DNA of 33,745 nt from Roseiflexus sp. (lineage in GTDB: Bacteria; Chloroflexota; Chloroflexia; Chloroflexales; Roseiflexaceae). Shown here in pieces: positions 23,135 through 31,138 of the stretch. The number at the start of each line of letters is the position of its first letter. The first letter of the stretch is position 1. The translations under genes and the position numbers were made by a program. The notes beneath the pieces were generated by a model. It ran no database searches. It was not told the origin of the DNA and was given only the letters and a program-made list of their open reading frames with translations. The DNA is taken from the NCBI GenBank assembly GCA_025055265.1, contig JANWXL010000026.1, positions 1 to 33,745 of the forward strand, in the 5' to 3' direction.

Positions 23135-25858
23135 ATGAGTACGCCCGATACTCAGCGACCTGCTGAAATGGCGAAAGCTTATGAATCGCAGCGTGTCGAG
23201 CAGCGCCTCTACGAATGGTGGGAGCGCAGCGGTTTCTTTACGCCGCCCGAAACATTCGACCGTCCGCCATTCGTTGTCTCCATGCCTCCGCCCAACGTGA
23301 CCGGCGAGCTCCACATGGGGCACGCAATGTTCGTCACCATCGAGGATGTGATGGTGCGCTGGCATCGGATGCTCGGTGAGCCGACGCTCTGGTTGCCCGG
23401 CACCGACCACGCTGGCATTGCCACGCAATTGCAGGTCGAGCGGTTGCTCCAGAGCGAGGGCACGAGTCGCCAGCAGGTCGGTCGTGAGGAGTTTCTGCGC
23501 CGCACCTGGGAGTGGAAAGAAAAGTACGGCGGCGAGATTACCCGTCAGTTGCGTCGTCTCGGCGCCTCGTGCGACTGGACGCGCGAGCGGTTCACGCTCG
23601 ATCCGATGCTCTCGCGTGCGGTGCGCGCCGCCTTCAAGCGCCTGTATGACGATGGTCTGATCTACCGCGGCTATCGCATGGTCAACTGGTCGCCGAACCT
23701 GCAAACGGCAGTGAGCGACCTGGAGGTGGAGTACGAAGAGCGCGACGTGTATATGTACCACGTGCGCTACCCGATCGCTGGCGACGGCTGGCGTCCCGGC
23801 GTCTGGGGCAGCGGTCGGTGGGCCGCTGGCGCCACGGAGTTTATCACCGTCGCAACGACGCGCCCGGAGACGATCATGGGCGATACGGCAGTGGCGGTGA
23901 ACCCCAACGATCCGCGCTACAAGCATCTGATCGGGCGGATGGTCGCGCTGCCGGCCATCGGTCGCCTGATACCGATCATCGCCGACGACTACGCCGACCC
24001 GGAGTTTGGCACTGGCGCGGTGAAGATTACCCCAGCGCACGACCCGAACGACTATCTGGTGGGTCAGCGCCACCATCTGCCAATGATCAACATTATGAAT
24101 GCCGATGCGACCCTCAATGCTGAAGCCGGTCCGTATGCCGGGCTGGATCGCTTCGAGGCGCGGCGGCGCCTGGTCGATGACCTGGAACGCGAGGGGTTGC
24201 TAGTCGAGGTTCGTCCTCACCGTATGTCGGTGGGCATCAGTCAGCGCGGCGGCGAAGTTGTCGAGCCGCTCCTCAGCGAGCAATGGTTTGTGCGCGCCAA
24301 ACCGCTCGCCGATCTGGCGCTCGCAGCGGTGCGCGAAGGACGAACCCGGATTGTGCCGGAACGCTTTGAGAAAGTGTTCTTCCACTGGCTCGAAAATATT
24401 CAGGACTGGTGCATCAGCCGCCAGCTCTGGTGGGGACACCGCATTCCTGTGTGGTATACGCCCGATGGCCAGATGATCGTGCCCGGTCCCGACGATCCCG
24501 ATCCGCAGGGCGAGGGGGTGGTCCAGGACCCGGACGTGCTCGATACCTGGTTTTCCAGCGCCCTCTGGCCCTTCTCGACGCTTGGCTGGCCCGATGATAC
24601 GCCCGATATGCGGCGCTTCTATCCCACCAGCGTCATGGAGACCGGGTACGACATTCTGTTCTTCTGGGTCGCGCGCATGATGATGATGGGGTGCTACCTG
24701 ACGGGCAAAACGCCCTTCCATACCGTCTACCTCCATGGTCTGGTGCGCGACAAGGATGGGCGTAAGATGTCGAAGACCTATGGCAATGTGATCAATCCGC
24801 TCGATGTGATCGACCAGTATGGCGCCGATGCGCTGCGCTTCACGCTGGCGACCAGCAGTTCGCCCGGTCAGGACCTGAACCTCAACCCGGAGCGCATCGA
24901 GTCGGCGCGCAATTTTGCCAACAAACTGTGGAATATTACCCGGTTCGTGGTGTCGAAACTGGACGATGCAAGTCAGCGAGGCGCAGTGTTTGATCCTCAA
25001 CCGGCGACGCTTGCTGACCGCTGGATCCTGTCGCGCTACCATCGTCTGGCGGCAGACGTCGATCGGTTGATGCAGGCGTACAATTTTGGCGAGGCAGGGC
25101 GCAGCATCCAGGAATTCCTCTGGAGCGAACTTGCGGACTGGTACGTTGAAGTCGCCAAGGTGCAGTTCGAGCAGGAGACGCTCCGACTATCGACGCGCGC
25201 TGTGCTTTTCACAGTGTTGGAAGGCGCGTTGCGTCTGCTGCATCCGTTCATGCCGTTTGTCACTGAGGAAGCCTGGCAGTATCTGGTGCGCGATGAGCGG
25301 ACTGATGCCACGCCTGTGTCGATCATGATCGCGCCGTATCCACAACCGGACGCAACCCGGATCGACGAAAGCGTCGAACGGGATTGGGCGCTCGTCCAGG
25401 CGTTGATCACCGGCATCCGTAATATCCGCACCGAATACAAGGTCGAGCCGGCGCGCCTGATCGCTGCCACCATCGTGGCAGGCGCGCAGACGGCGCTGAT
25501 CGAAGCGCAACGCCCTGTCATTGCGCGTCTGGCGCGGATTGACGCTGATCGATTGACGATCGCTGAATCTCTCGATCAGCGCCCATCAAATGCCGCCACC
25601 CTCGTCATCGGATCGGTCGAGGCATACCTGCCGCTCGCCGGTATGATCGACCTGGAAGCTGAACGTGCACGCCTGCTTAAAGAACTGGAAGCGGCTCAGG
25701 CCGAAGCAGCGCGGCGCGAAGCGCGACTGGCCTCCCCTGGTTTCATCGAGAAGGCGCCTGCGGCTGTGGTGCAACGCGAACGCGACGGCCTGGCGGCTGT
25801 TCGCGAAACTATCGCCCGCCTGCAGGATCGCCTGGCGCAGCAAGGATTGCACCCATGA
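23135..25858 (+). CDS. valS: Valyl-tRNA synthetase
   Basis: A 907-residue class I synthetase that charges tRNA-Val and edits mischarged threonine. The HIGH-type motif is HMGH (60-63) in [23 protein letters not shown] follows. The CP1 editing domain has [14 protein letters not shown], and the KMSKS loop is KMSKT (544-548). The anticodon-binding domain comes next, and the C-terminal coiled-coil arm is the Lys/Glu/Ala-rich stretch ending [10 protein letters not shown]. All motifs are intact. The start was set at ATG 23135; ATG 23168 (MAKAYESQ) is an equally usual opening for the family, and no ribosome-binding site decides between them. Its stop overlaps the epimerase start by 4 nt (ATGA). Confidence 0.95.
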   Translation: MSTPDTQRPAEMAKAYESQRVEQRLYEWWERSGFFTPPETFDRPPFVVSMPPPNVTGELHMGHAMFVTIEDVMVRWHRMLGEPTLWLPGTDHAGIATQLQVERLLQSEGTSRQQVGREEFLRRTWEWKEKYGGEITRQLRRLGASCDWTRERFTLDPMLSRAVRAAFKRLYDDGLIYRGYRMVNWSPNLQTAVSDLEVEYEERDVYMYHVRYPIAGDGWRPGVWGSGRWAAGATEFITVATTRPETIMGDTAVAVNPNDPRYKHLIGRMVALPAIGRLIPIIADDYADPEFGTGAVKITPAHDPNDYLVGQRHHLPMINIMNADATLNAEAGPYAGLDRFEARRRLVDDLEREGLLVEVRPHRMSVGISQRGGEVVEPLLSEQWFVRAKPLADLALAAVREGRTRIVPERFEKVFFHWLENIQDWCISRQLWWGHRIPVWYTPDGQMIVPGPDDPDPQGEGVVQDPDVLDTWFSSALWPFSTLGWPDDTPDMRRFYPTSVMETGYDILFFWVARMMMMGCYLTGKTPFHTVYLHGLVRDKDGRKMSKTYGNVINPLDVIDQYGADALRFTLATSSSPGQDLNLNPERIESARNFANKLWNITRFVVSKLDDASQRGAVFDPQPATLADRWILSRYHRLAADVDRLMQAYNFGEAGRSIQEFLWSELADWYVEVAKVQFEQETLRLSTRAVLFTVLEGALRLLHPFMPFVTEEAWQYLVRDERTDATPVSIMIAPYPQPDATRIDESVERDWALVQALITGIRNIRTEYKVEPARLIAATIVAGAQTALIEAQRPVIARLARIDADRLTIAESLDQRPSNAATLVIGSVEAYLPLAGMIDLEAERARLLKELEAAQAEAARREARLASPGFIEKAPAAVVQRERDGLAAVRETIARLQDRLAQQGLHP

Positions 25859-26898
25859 CAGCGTCTACGTTCCTGATCACCGGCGGCGCCGGTTTCCTGG
25901 GCATCAATCTGACCCGCTACCTGCTGGCGCGCGGGCATCCGGTCGTCTCGCTCGATATTGCCGATTTTAACTACCCCGAACGGAACCAGGTCAAGGCAAT
26001 CAAAGGCGACATCCGGGATCGCTCGAGCGTTGATCGCGCAATGGAAGGGGTGCAGATTGTTGTGCATGCCGCAGCGGCGCTGCCATTGTACAAGAAGGAA
26101 GATATCTTTTCCACCGATCTCGACGGTACGCGGAACGTTCTGCAATCAGCTTTCGAGCATGGCGTCGAACGGGTGATCCATATTTCTTCAACCGCAGTCT
26201 ACGGTATTCCCGATCATCACCCGATCTATGAGGACGATCCGCTTCACGGCGTCGGTCCCTACGGCGAAGCAAAGGTAAAGGCTGAGCAGATCTGCCTGGA
26301 GTATCGCGCCAAAGGCATGTGCGTGCCGATCATTCGCCCGAAATCGTTCGTTGGTCCAGAGCGTCTTGGCGTGTTTGCGCTTCTCTACGATTGGGCGAAG
26401 GACGGAAAGAATTTTCCCATGATTGGCAGCGGCAATAACCGCTATCAATTGCTCGATGTGGAGGACCTGTGCGAGGCGATCTACCTTTGTGCGACGCTTG
26501 ATCGGGATCGGGTGAATGATACGTTCAACATCGGCGCTAAAGAGTTTACGACCATGCGCGAGGATTACCAGGCAGTGCTGGATGCTGCCGGTTTTGGCAA
26601 GAAGATTATCCCCTTTCCGGCGACGCCGGTGATCTGGACGCTGCGCATCCTGGAGGCGCTTCGTCTCTCGCCGCTCTACAAGTGGGTGTATGAAACCGCC
26701 GCAACCGACTCGTTCGTGTCGATCGAAAAAGCCGAACGGGTTCTTGGGTTCACGCCGAAGTACTCGAACAAAGAGGCGCTCGTCCGTAACTATCGCTGGT
26801 ATATTGAACACCTGCAGGAGTTCGAGGGCGCTTCCGGCGTCTCCCACCGCGTTCCATGGAAACAGGGCGTGCTGCGGCTGGCAAAACTCCTCTTCTGA
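25855..26898 (+). CDS. NAD-dependent epimerase/dehydratase (extended SDR)
   Basis: A 347-residue extended short-chain dehydrogenase. The NAD-binding GGAGFLG (residues 10-16) is followed by an acidic end of strand 2 (VVSLDIAD). ISSTAVYG carries the catalytic serine region and [10 protein letters not shown] the YxxxK pair. The C-terminal domain binds the substrate, probably a nucleotide sugar (UDP-glucose epimerase-like) or a sterol-like compound. It is translationally coupled to valS and is followed by cell-wall genes, which favours a sugar-nucleotide role in surface glycans. The exact substrate is open. Confidence 0.82.
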   Translation: MTASTFLITGGAGFLGINLTRYLLARGHPVVSLDIADFNYPERNQVKAIKGDIRDRSSVDRAMEGVQIVVHAAAALPLYKKEDIFSTDLDGTRNVLQSAFEHGVERVIHISSTAVYGIPDHHPIYEDDPLHGVGPYGEAKVKAEQICLEYRAKGMCVPIIRPKSFVGPERLGVFALLYDWAKDGKNFPMIGSGNNRYQLLDVEDLCEAIYLCATLDRDRVNDTFNIGAKEFTTMREDYQAVLDAAGFGKKIIPFPATPVIWTLRILEALRLSPLYKWVYETAATDSFVSIEKAERVLGFTPKYSNKEALVRNYRWYIEHLQEFEGASGVSHRVPWKQGVLRLAKLLF

Positions 26899-26916
26899 AT
26901 CGCCTTTGTAAATATG

Positions 26917-26925
26917 TGGTATAGT
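26917..26925 (+). promoter_or_regulatory. Extended -10 promoter of the LCP-murJ pair
   Basis: TGGTATAGT contains TATAGT (26920-26925) behind a TGN motif; no good -35 is seen. The start would be near 26932, about 30 nt before the LCP start codon. It lies in the 65-bp gap after the epimerase gene, so LCP and murJ can be transcribed independently of valS. Confidence 0.5.
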
Positions 26926-26963
26926 AGCAGGGCGAACGTCTGTAGAGCAGCGGAGATGTGCGC

Positions 26964-28034
26964 TTGATACGTCACCCCGATGTGCGTCGTCGTTTTGTCC
27001 TCACGCTGTTGGGCGTCATGGCGCTGATCAGCATCGTTGCCATCGCCCGCCTCGCCTTCGAGTGGAAACAGGCGCTCGATGATGTGAACGCGATGATCGT
27101 GACGCCTGTCGTCCTTGCGCCGACCCCTGAACCGATGATCAGCGCTCTGGCGCCTGCCGATACGTCGGTGAACAGTGCACCTGCGGTTCCCACCATCGCG
27201 CCAACGGCTGCGCCAGAGAACGATGATCCCGTCAACATTCTGCTTCTCGGCACTGACGCACGCGCCGATGAGGAGATCAGTCGCACCGATGCTATTATTC
27301 TGCTCCATATCAACCCGCGTACCGGTCGCGTCAGTATGCTGTCATTCCCGCGCGACCTGATGGTCGATACGCCCGGGTTCGGGCGCCGGAAAATCAACTC
27401 AGTCTACCTGATCGGTGAAACCCGTCTCGGCAAAGGGTATGGCGCCGCTCTCTTGAAACAGACCGTCTCCGATCTGGTTGGCGTGCCGGTCCATCACTTT
27501 GCGCTGATCAACTTCGAGGGGTTTCGCAGGGTCATTGATTTGGTCGGCGGCATTTCTATCGATGTGCCCAAAGCGATCGATGATCCTCGCTATCCCGTGG
27601 ATGCGTTCCCTGGCGATGTGCGCACGATGCAGGTGCGCTTCGAGCCAGGACGGCAGTGGATGGACGGGGAACGCGCCCTGATCTATGCGCGAACACGCCA
27701 CGCTGATAGCGACTTTGGGCGGAATCAACGCCAGCAACAGGTGCTGCTGGCGCTGGTCGAGCGGGTGCGTGAACGCGGCCTGATCTCGCAGATCAACAAG
27801 ATCGATGACTATACCAGCGCCCTGCGCGACTATGTGCGCACTGATGTGCCGCGCAGCGAGATGATTCGTCTGGCGCGCGCCGCAACCCGGCTGGACCTCG
27901 ATAATATTCAACGGTATGCGATTGACTCGAAGATGATCATCACTCTGGGCAGCCCCGATGCTTTCGCCGCTGATCCTGAAGCCGTGCGCGAGATCGTTGA
28001 CCGCATGATTGCTGGCGGCGCCCCCACGCCATAG
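26964..28034 (+). CDS. LytR-CpsA-Psr (LCP) family protein
   Basis: A 356-residue membrane protein. A basic N-terminus and one hydrophobic segment (RFVLTLLGVMALISIVAIA) anchor it, with the LCP domain outside: VNILLLGTDAR, ISRTDAIILLHINP, MLSFPRDLMVDTPGFGRRKINSVY, VGGISIDVP and MDGERALIYARTRHADSDFGRNQRQQ, which include the Asp and Arg residues that bind polyprenyl pyrophosphate. LCP enzymes transfer glycopolymers from lipid carriers to the wall. The spacer after the membrane segment is Pro/Ala/Thr-rich. The start is uncertain: TTG at 26964 has GGAG 8 nt upstream, while the GTG at 26958, which would add two residues, is only 2 nt from it. Its stop is 10 bp before the murJ ATG. Confidence 0.88.
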   Translation: MIRHPDVRRRFVLTLLGVMALISIVAIARLAFEWKQALDDVNAMIVTPVVLAPTPEPMISALAPADTSVNSAPAVPTIAPTAAPENDDPVNILLLGTDARADEEISRTDAIILLHINPRTGRVSMLSFPRDLMVDTPGFGRRKINSVYLIGETRLGKGYGAALLKQTVSDLVGVPVHHFALINFEGFRRVIDLVGGISIDVPKAIDDPRYPVDAFPGDVRTMQVRFEPGRQWMDGERALIYARTRHADSDFGRNQRQQQVLLALVERVRERGLISQINKIDDYTSALRDYVRTDVPRSEMIRLARAATRLDLDNIQRYAIDSKMIITLGSPDAFAADPEAVREIVDRMIAGGAPTP

Positions 28035-28044
28035 GAAGAAGACC

Positions 28045-29604
28045 ATGTCCGGCGCTTCGGGTGCGGTTGTCCGCCGCGTCGCAACCGCTGCTCTCCTGAT
28101 CGCTGCTGGTAATATCGCCAGTCGCCTGGTCGGCGTGGTGCGCGAGGCGGTCATTGCCGGTCTCTTCGGGCGCGGCGCGGATGTCGCTGCTTTCACCGCC
28201 GCATCCGCCGTCCCCACGATTATCTACGATCTCCTTGTCAACGGTGCAATCAGCGCGGCGCTTGTGCCGGTGTTCAGCGCTTATGCTGAAGAGGACGAAG
28301 CCGCCTTCTGGCGCGTCGCCGCAACGGTCATCAATCTGGCGTTGGGGACGATTGCGCTGACTGTCGGGTTCCTCATCTGGCAGGCGCCAGCCGTCGTGAC
28401 GCTGCTGGCAGGCGGGTTTGAACCCGAACTGCGTGAACAGACCATTGCGATGACCCGTCTGCTCCTGCCGTCGGTCTTCTTTATGGGACTTTCGGGTCTG
28501 ATCACAGCGCTGCTCTATGCGCGACAGCGCTTTTTGCTGCCTGCGTTTACGACCAGTATCTTCAATCTGGGAATTATTCTCGGCGCTGTTCTGCTGCAAT
28601 CGTGGCTCGGTCCGCTCAGCCTGGTCGCTGGTGTGCTGCTTGGTTCAGTGTTGCAGGTGGCGCTGCAGATCCCCGGTCTGCGTGATGCGACGAATGTTCC
28701 GTTCCTGACGCTCGATCTGATGCATCCCGGCGTGCGCCGCATTCTCGCGCTCTATGCGCCGGTTGCGCTGGGGATCGGTTTTTCTGTCGTCGGCATTGTG
28801 CTCGATCGCAATCTGGCGTCGCGTCTGACGCCGGATGCCATTCCGACGATGCGCTACGCCACGGCGCTCATTCAGTTTCCCCTTGGTCTGGTAGCGGCGG
28901 CCGTGTCGTTCGCTGTGCTGCCGACCCTCTCGCGCCAGGCGAGCGCCGGTGATGAAGACGCATTTCGCGTGACCCTGGCGATGGGGATCAAGGTTGTGCT
29001 GCTGCTTATCCTGCCCGCTGCCGCTGGTCTCGCGGCGCTGGCGGAACCAATCGTTGCGCTGCTTTATGAACGCGGCGCTTTTGGCGCTGCGGATACGCTG
29101 GAGACAGCGCGCGCGCTGCTGTTCTACCTGCCGGGATTGCCAGCAGCGGCGCTCGACCAGATGATGCTGTTTGCGTTCTATGCCCGTCAGCGCACTCTGA
29201 CGCCGAATCTGGTGCAGGGGGCGGCGATCTTGATCTATGCGGCGACGGCGCTTCCGCTGTTGTTTTTGACGCCATTAGGAGTGGCAGCGCTCATTCTGGC
29301 GAATTCAGCGCAGTGGATCGGGCACGCGCTGATCCTGTATCTCCTCTCACGGCGGTTGGTGGACCTCGGCGGCCTGCGGATCGGCGAAACGATCGGGAAA
29401 TGCCTGATTGCCTGTGCAGCGCTGTTCTGCCTGGCGTGGTGGCTCGGCGGCGCCCTGGCGTTCGCCGGTCCGCTCGTGGCATTGCTGGGGGCAGGCGGGC
29501 TAGCGACACTGGCGTATGCTGGCGTCTGCCTGGCGCTGCGCGTCGAAGCGCTCGACTTCCTGGTAACTACCCTGCGGCAGCGGGGATTCTTCCCCGCTGC
29601 ATAA
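28045..29604 (+). CDS. murJ: Lipid II flippase MurJ (MviN family)
   Basis: A 519-residue integral membrane protein of the MOP superfamily, with about 14 hydrophobic segments. The MurJ opening is clear: AGNIASRLVGVVREAVIAGLFG, then the aqueous-cavity region VPTIIYDLLVNGAISAALVPVFSAY. Segments such as RRILALYAPVALGIGFSVVGIVLDRNLASRL and ALIQFPLGLVAAAVSFAVLPTLSRQA are typical. It moves lipid II across the membrane for peptidoglycan synthesis. The start was chosen at ATG 28045 because AGGAAG lies just upstream. Together with the preceding LCP gene it indicates a wall-building unit. A 10-bp hairpin covers its last codons. Confidence 0.93.
   Translation: MSGASGAVVRRVATAALLIAAGNIASRLVGVVREAVIAGLFGRGADVAAFTAASAVPTIIYDLLVNGAISAALVPVFSAYAEEDEAAFWRVAATVINLALGTIALTVGFLIWQAPAVVTLLAGGFEPELREQTIAMTRLLLPSVFFMGLSGLITALLYARQRFLLPAFTTSIFNLGIILGAVLLQSWLGPLSLVAGVLLGSVLQVALQIPGLRDATNVPFLTLDLMHPGVRRILALYAPVALGIGFSVVGIVLDRNLASRLTPDAIPTMRYATALIQFPLGLVAAAVSFAVLPTLSRQASAGDEDAFRVTLAMGIKVVLLLILPAAAGLAALAEPIVALLYERGAFGAADTLETARALLFYLPGLPAAALDQMMLFAFYARQRTLTPNLVQGAAILIYAATALPLLFLTPLGVAALILANSAQWIGHALILYLLSRRLVDLGGLRIGETIGKCLIACAALFCLAWWLGGALAFAGPLVALLGAGGLATLAYAGVCLALRVEALDFLVTTLRQRGFFPAA
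29577..29600 (+). terminator. Stem-loop at the end of murJ
   Basis: GCAGCGGGGA (29577-29586), loop TTCT, TCCCCGCTGC (29591-29600): a perfect 10-bp stem covering the last codons of murJ. No T-run follows at once (a short TTTT comes at about 29615), so it is at best a weak terminator or an mRNA-stabilising structure. Confidence 0.4.
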
Positions 29605-29642
29605 AGGAACTCCTCCGCTTTTGCATTCTGATATCTCATCCT

Positions 29643-29658
29643 AAGATGTGCACATCTT
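29643..29658. promoter_or_regulatory. Perfect 16-bp palindrome AAGATGTGCACATCTT
   Basis: A spacer-free 16-bp palindrome in the 298-bp gap between murJ and the BASS transporter. It is symmetric enough to be a dimeric regulator site. The rest of the gap shows GCGCC-GGTTCT-GGCGC (29766-29781) as a small hairpin, no recognised gene and no clear promoter. Confidence 0.5.
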
Positions 29659-29902
29659 CCTCGCTCCTGAGGCGGCTCCCGGTAAGACTATCTCTCAATC
29701 TCTATGATGACCCGTCTCCTGGTGATGCGCATCTGCTTGCATGTCGGAGGCGAACCCTGATCAAAGCGCCGGTTCTGGCGCAGATCGATGTTCGTGTTCA
29801 AACAACGTTGGAGAGAAGTCGGTACGGGTGTACATATCGCCCCAGGATCGAGAAGGTGTCGGACGTTGGGATGGGACATCGACAACAACCAGAGAGGAGC
29901 GC

Positions 29903-30910
29903 ATGGAACAGAACATCATCACCGGGGTGTTTCTACCAATCGCAATCGCCATCATCATGTGGGGCATGGGTCTGTCGCTGGTCGTGGATGATTTTCGACG
30001 AGTGCTGTTCTATCCCAAAGCGGTCGCTGTCGGTCTGTTCGGTCAGTTGGTCGTCTTGCCGGTGGTTGGCTTCTTGATCGCCTCAACCTTCAACCTTCCG
30101 CCTGAGTATGCCGTCGGGTTGATGATTGTCGCCCTGTGCCCCGGCGGTCCGACCTCGAACCTGATCTCGTTCCTCTCGCGCGGTGATGTTGCGCTGTCGG
30201 TGACATTGACGGCGCTATCGAATACGGTGACGGTCATCACCATTCCGCCGCTGGTCAACTGGATGCTGATTCATTTCATGGGTCAGGGGACAACGCTTCA
30301 ACTGCCATTCTTGCAGACCGTGGCGCAGATTGCGCTGCTGACGATTGTACCGGTAGCGCTGGGCATGTGGGTGCGGGCGAAGCGTCCTGAGTTTGCCGCT
30401 GAAGCCGATTTTCCGGTGAAGGTTGCCTCTGTGACGCTGCTGGTCCTGGTGATCCTGGCGGCAATCATCCGTGAGCGGGCGATCATCGTCCAGGCGTTCA
30501 TCGATGTCGGTCCAGCAACGTTGATGTTGAGCGCTGGGAGCATGCTGATCGGTTTCGCGATTGCTGCAATCCTGCGTCTCAACTGGTCGCAGCGCATCAC
30601 GAGCGGCATCGAAGTCGGCATTCAGAACGGAACGCTGGCGATCGCTCTGGCGTCGGGCGCAACGTTCCTCAACAATCCTGCGATGGCAATCCCGCCGGCG
30701 ATCTACAGCCTGGTCATGTTCGGCACGGCTGCGGCGTTCGGGTTCTTCGTCAATGCGCGGATCGGGCGCCGGCAGTGCGCCTGCTGCCGCGATCGCTTCC
30801 GCCTCGATATCTTCGACCTCAACCGCACAAAGGGCGAGCGCGACAGCGAGATTCCGGCAACGGTCGCAAGTGCGCCATCCGGTCGCGTTCAAACCTCGAC
30901 CGGTTTCTAA
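29903..30910 (+). CDS. Bile acid:sodium symporter (BASS) family transporter
   Basis: A 335-residue membrane protein, predicted about 9-10 hydrophobic segments, matching the BASS/SBF family. ALCPGGPTSNLISFLSRGDVALSV and EVGIQNGTLAIALA are the two sodium-site signatures. Known members move bile acids, pyruvate or other organic anions with Na+, but the substrate here is unknown. The start at 29903 has GAGAGGAG upstream. The C-terminal 60 residues are a soluble, polar tail that begins with RRQCACCRDRF, a Cys cluster not typical of the family. It may be a small regulatory extension. Confidence 0.85.
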   Translation: MEQNIITGVFLPIAIAIIMWGMGLSLVVDDFRRVLFYPKAVAVGLFGQLVVLPVVGFLIASTFNLPPEYAVGLMIVALCPGGPTSNLISFLSRGDVALSVTLTALSNTVTVITIPPLVNWMLIHFMGQGTTLQLPFLQTVAQIALLTIVPVALGMWVRAKRPEFAAEADFPVKVASVTLLVLVILAAIIRERAIIVQAFIDVGPATLMLSAGSMLIGFAIAAILRLNWSQRITSGIEVGIQNGTLAIALASGATFLNNPAMAIPPAIYSLVMFGTAAAFGFFVNARIGRRQCACCRDRFRLDIFDLNRTKGERDSEIPATVASAPSGRVQTSTGF

Positions 30911-30929
30911 GGTTGATTTGTCAAAATAT

Positions 30930-30954
30930 GGTAACCGAGGGCGCGACGGTTGCC
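30930..30954. other. Stem-loop after the BASS gene
   Basis: GGTAACCG (30930-30937) and CGGTTGCC (30947-30954) form an 8-bp stem with one G-T pair and a 9-nt loop. No T-run follows on the plus strand, so termination is doubtful. It lies just upstream of the -35 of the next promoter. Confidence 0.3.
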
Positions 30955-30956
30955 CC

Positions 30957-30985
30957 TTGACTGAATGCACACTCCCGGATATACT
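30957..30985 (+). promoter_or_regulatory. Promoter of the riboswitch-P-type ATPase unit
   Basis: TTGACT (30957-30962), 17-nt spacer, TATACT (30980-30985): a strong sigma70-type promoter. Transcription would start near 30992, exactly where the riboswitch P1 helix begins. Confidence 0.8.
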
Positions 30986-30991
30986 CTGCAA

Positions 30992-31086
30992 CCAGATGGG
31001 GAGTAGCAACCGGAGTTGTCCGGATCAGGCGGTCGTCATCACGGAAAGAGATTTCCCGGCTGCCTGAACGAAACCGCAAGACCATC
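30992..31086 (+). promoter_or_regulatory. yybP-ykoY-type (Mn2+) riboswitch aptamer
   Basis: The leader between promoter and P-type ATPase carries the two conserved loop elements of this class: GGGGAGTAG (30998-31006) and GCAAGACC (31076-31083). GATGG (30995-30999) can pair with CCATC (31082-31086) as helix P1, closing the aptamer. The 70 nt in between fold as the arms of the junction. This class senses Mn2+ and is known to control metal exporters, including P-type ATPases. The 3' P1 strand is shared with the terminator stem, so aptamer formation should prevent termination (an ON switch). A covariance-model search was not possible here. Confidence 0.8.
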
Positions 31087-31106
31087 GCAAATGGCGATGG
31101 TCTTTT
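31078..31106 (+). terminator. Rho-independent terminator, expression platform
   Basis: AAGACCATCGC (31078-31088), loop AAATG, GCGATGGTCTT (31094-31104), followed by TTCTGTTG. The 11-bp stem is perfect. Its left arm includes CCATC, the 3' strand of the riboswitch P1 helix, so the two structures exclude each other. Confidence 0.85.
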
Positions 31107-31138
31107 CTGTTGTTGTGCAAAGAAAGGGAGCGTTGCGC

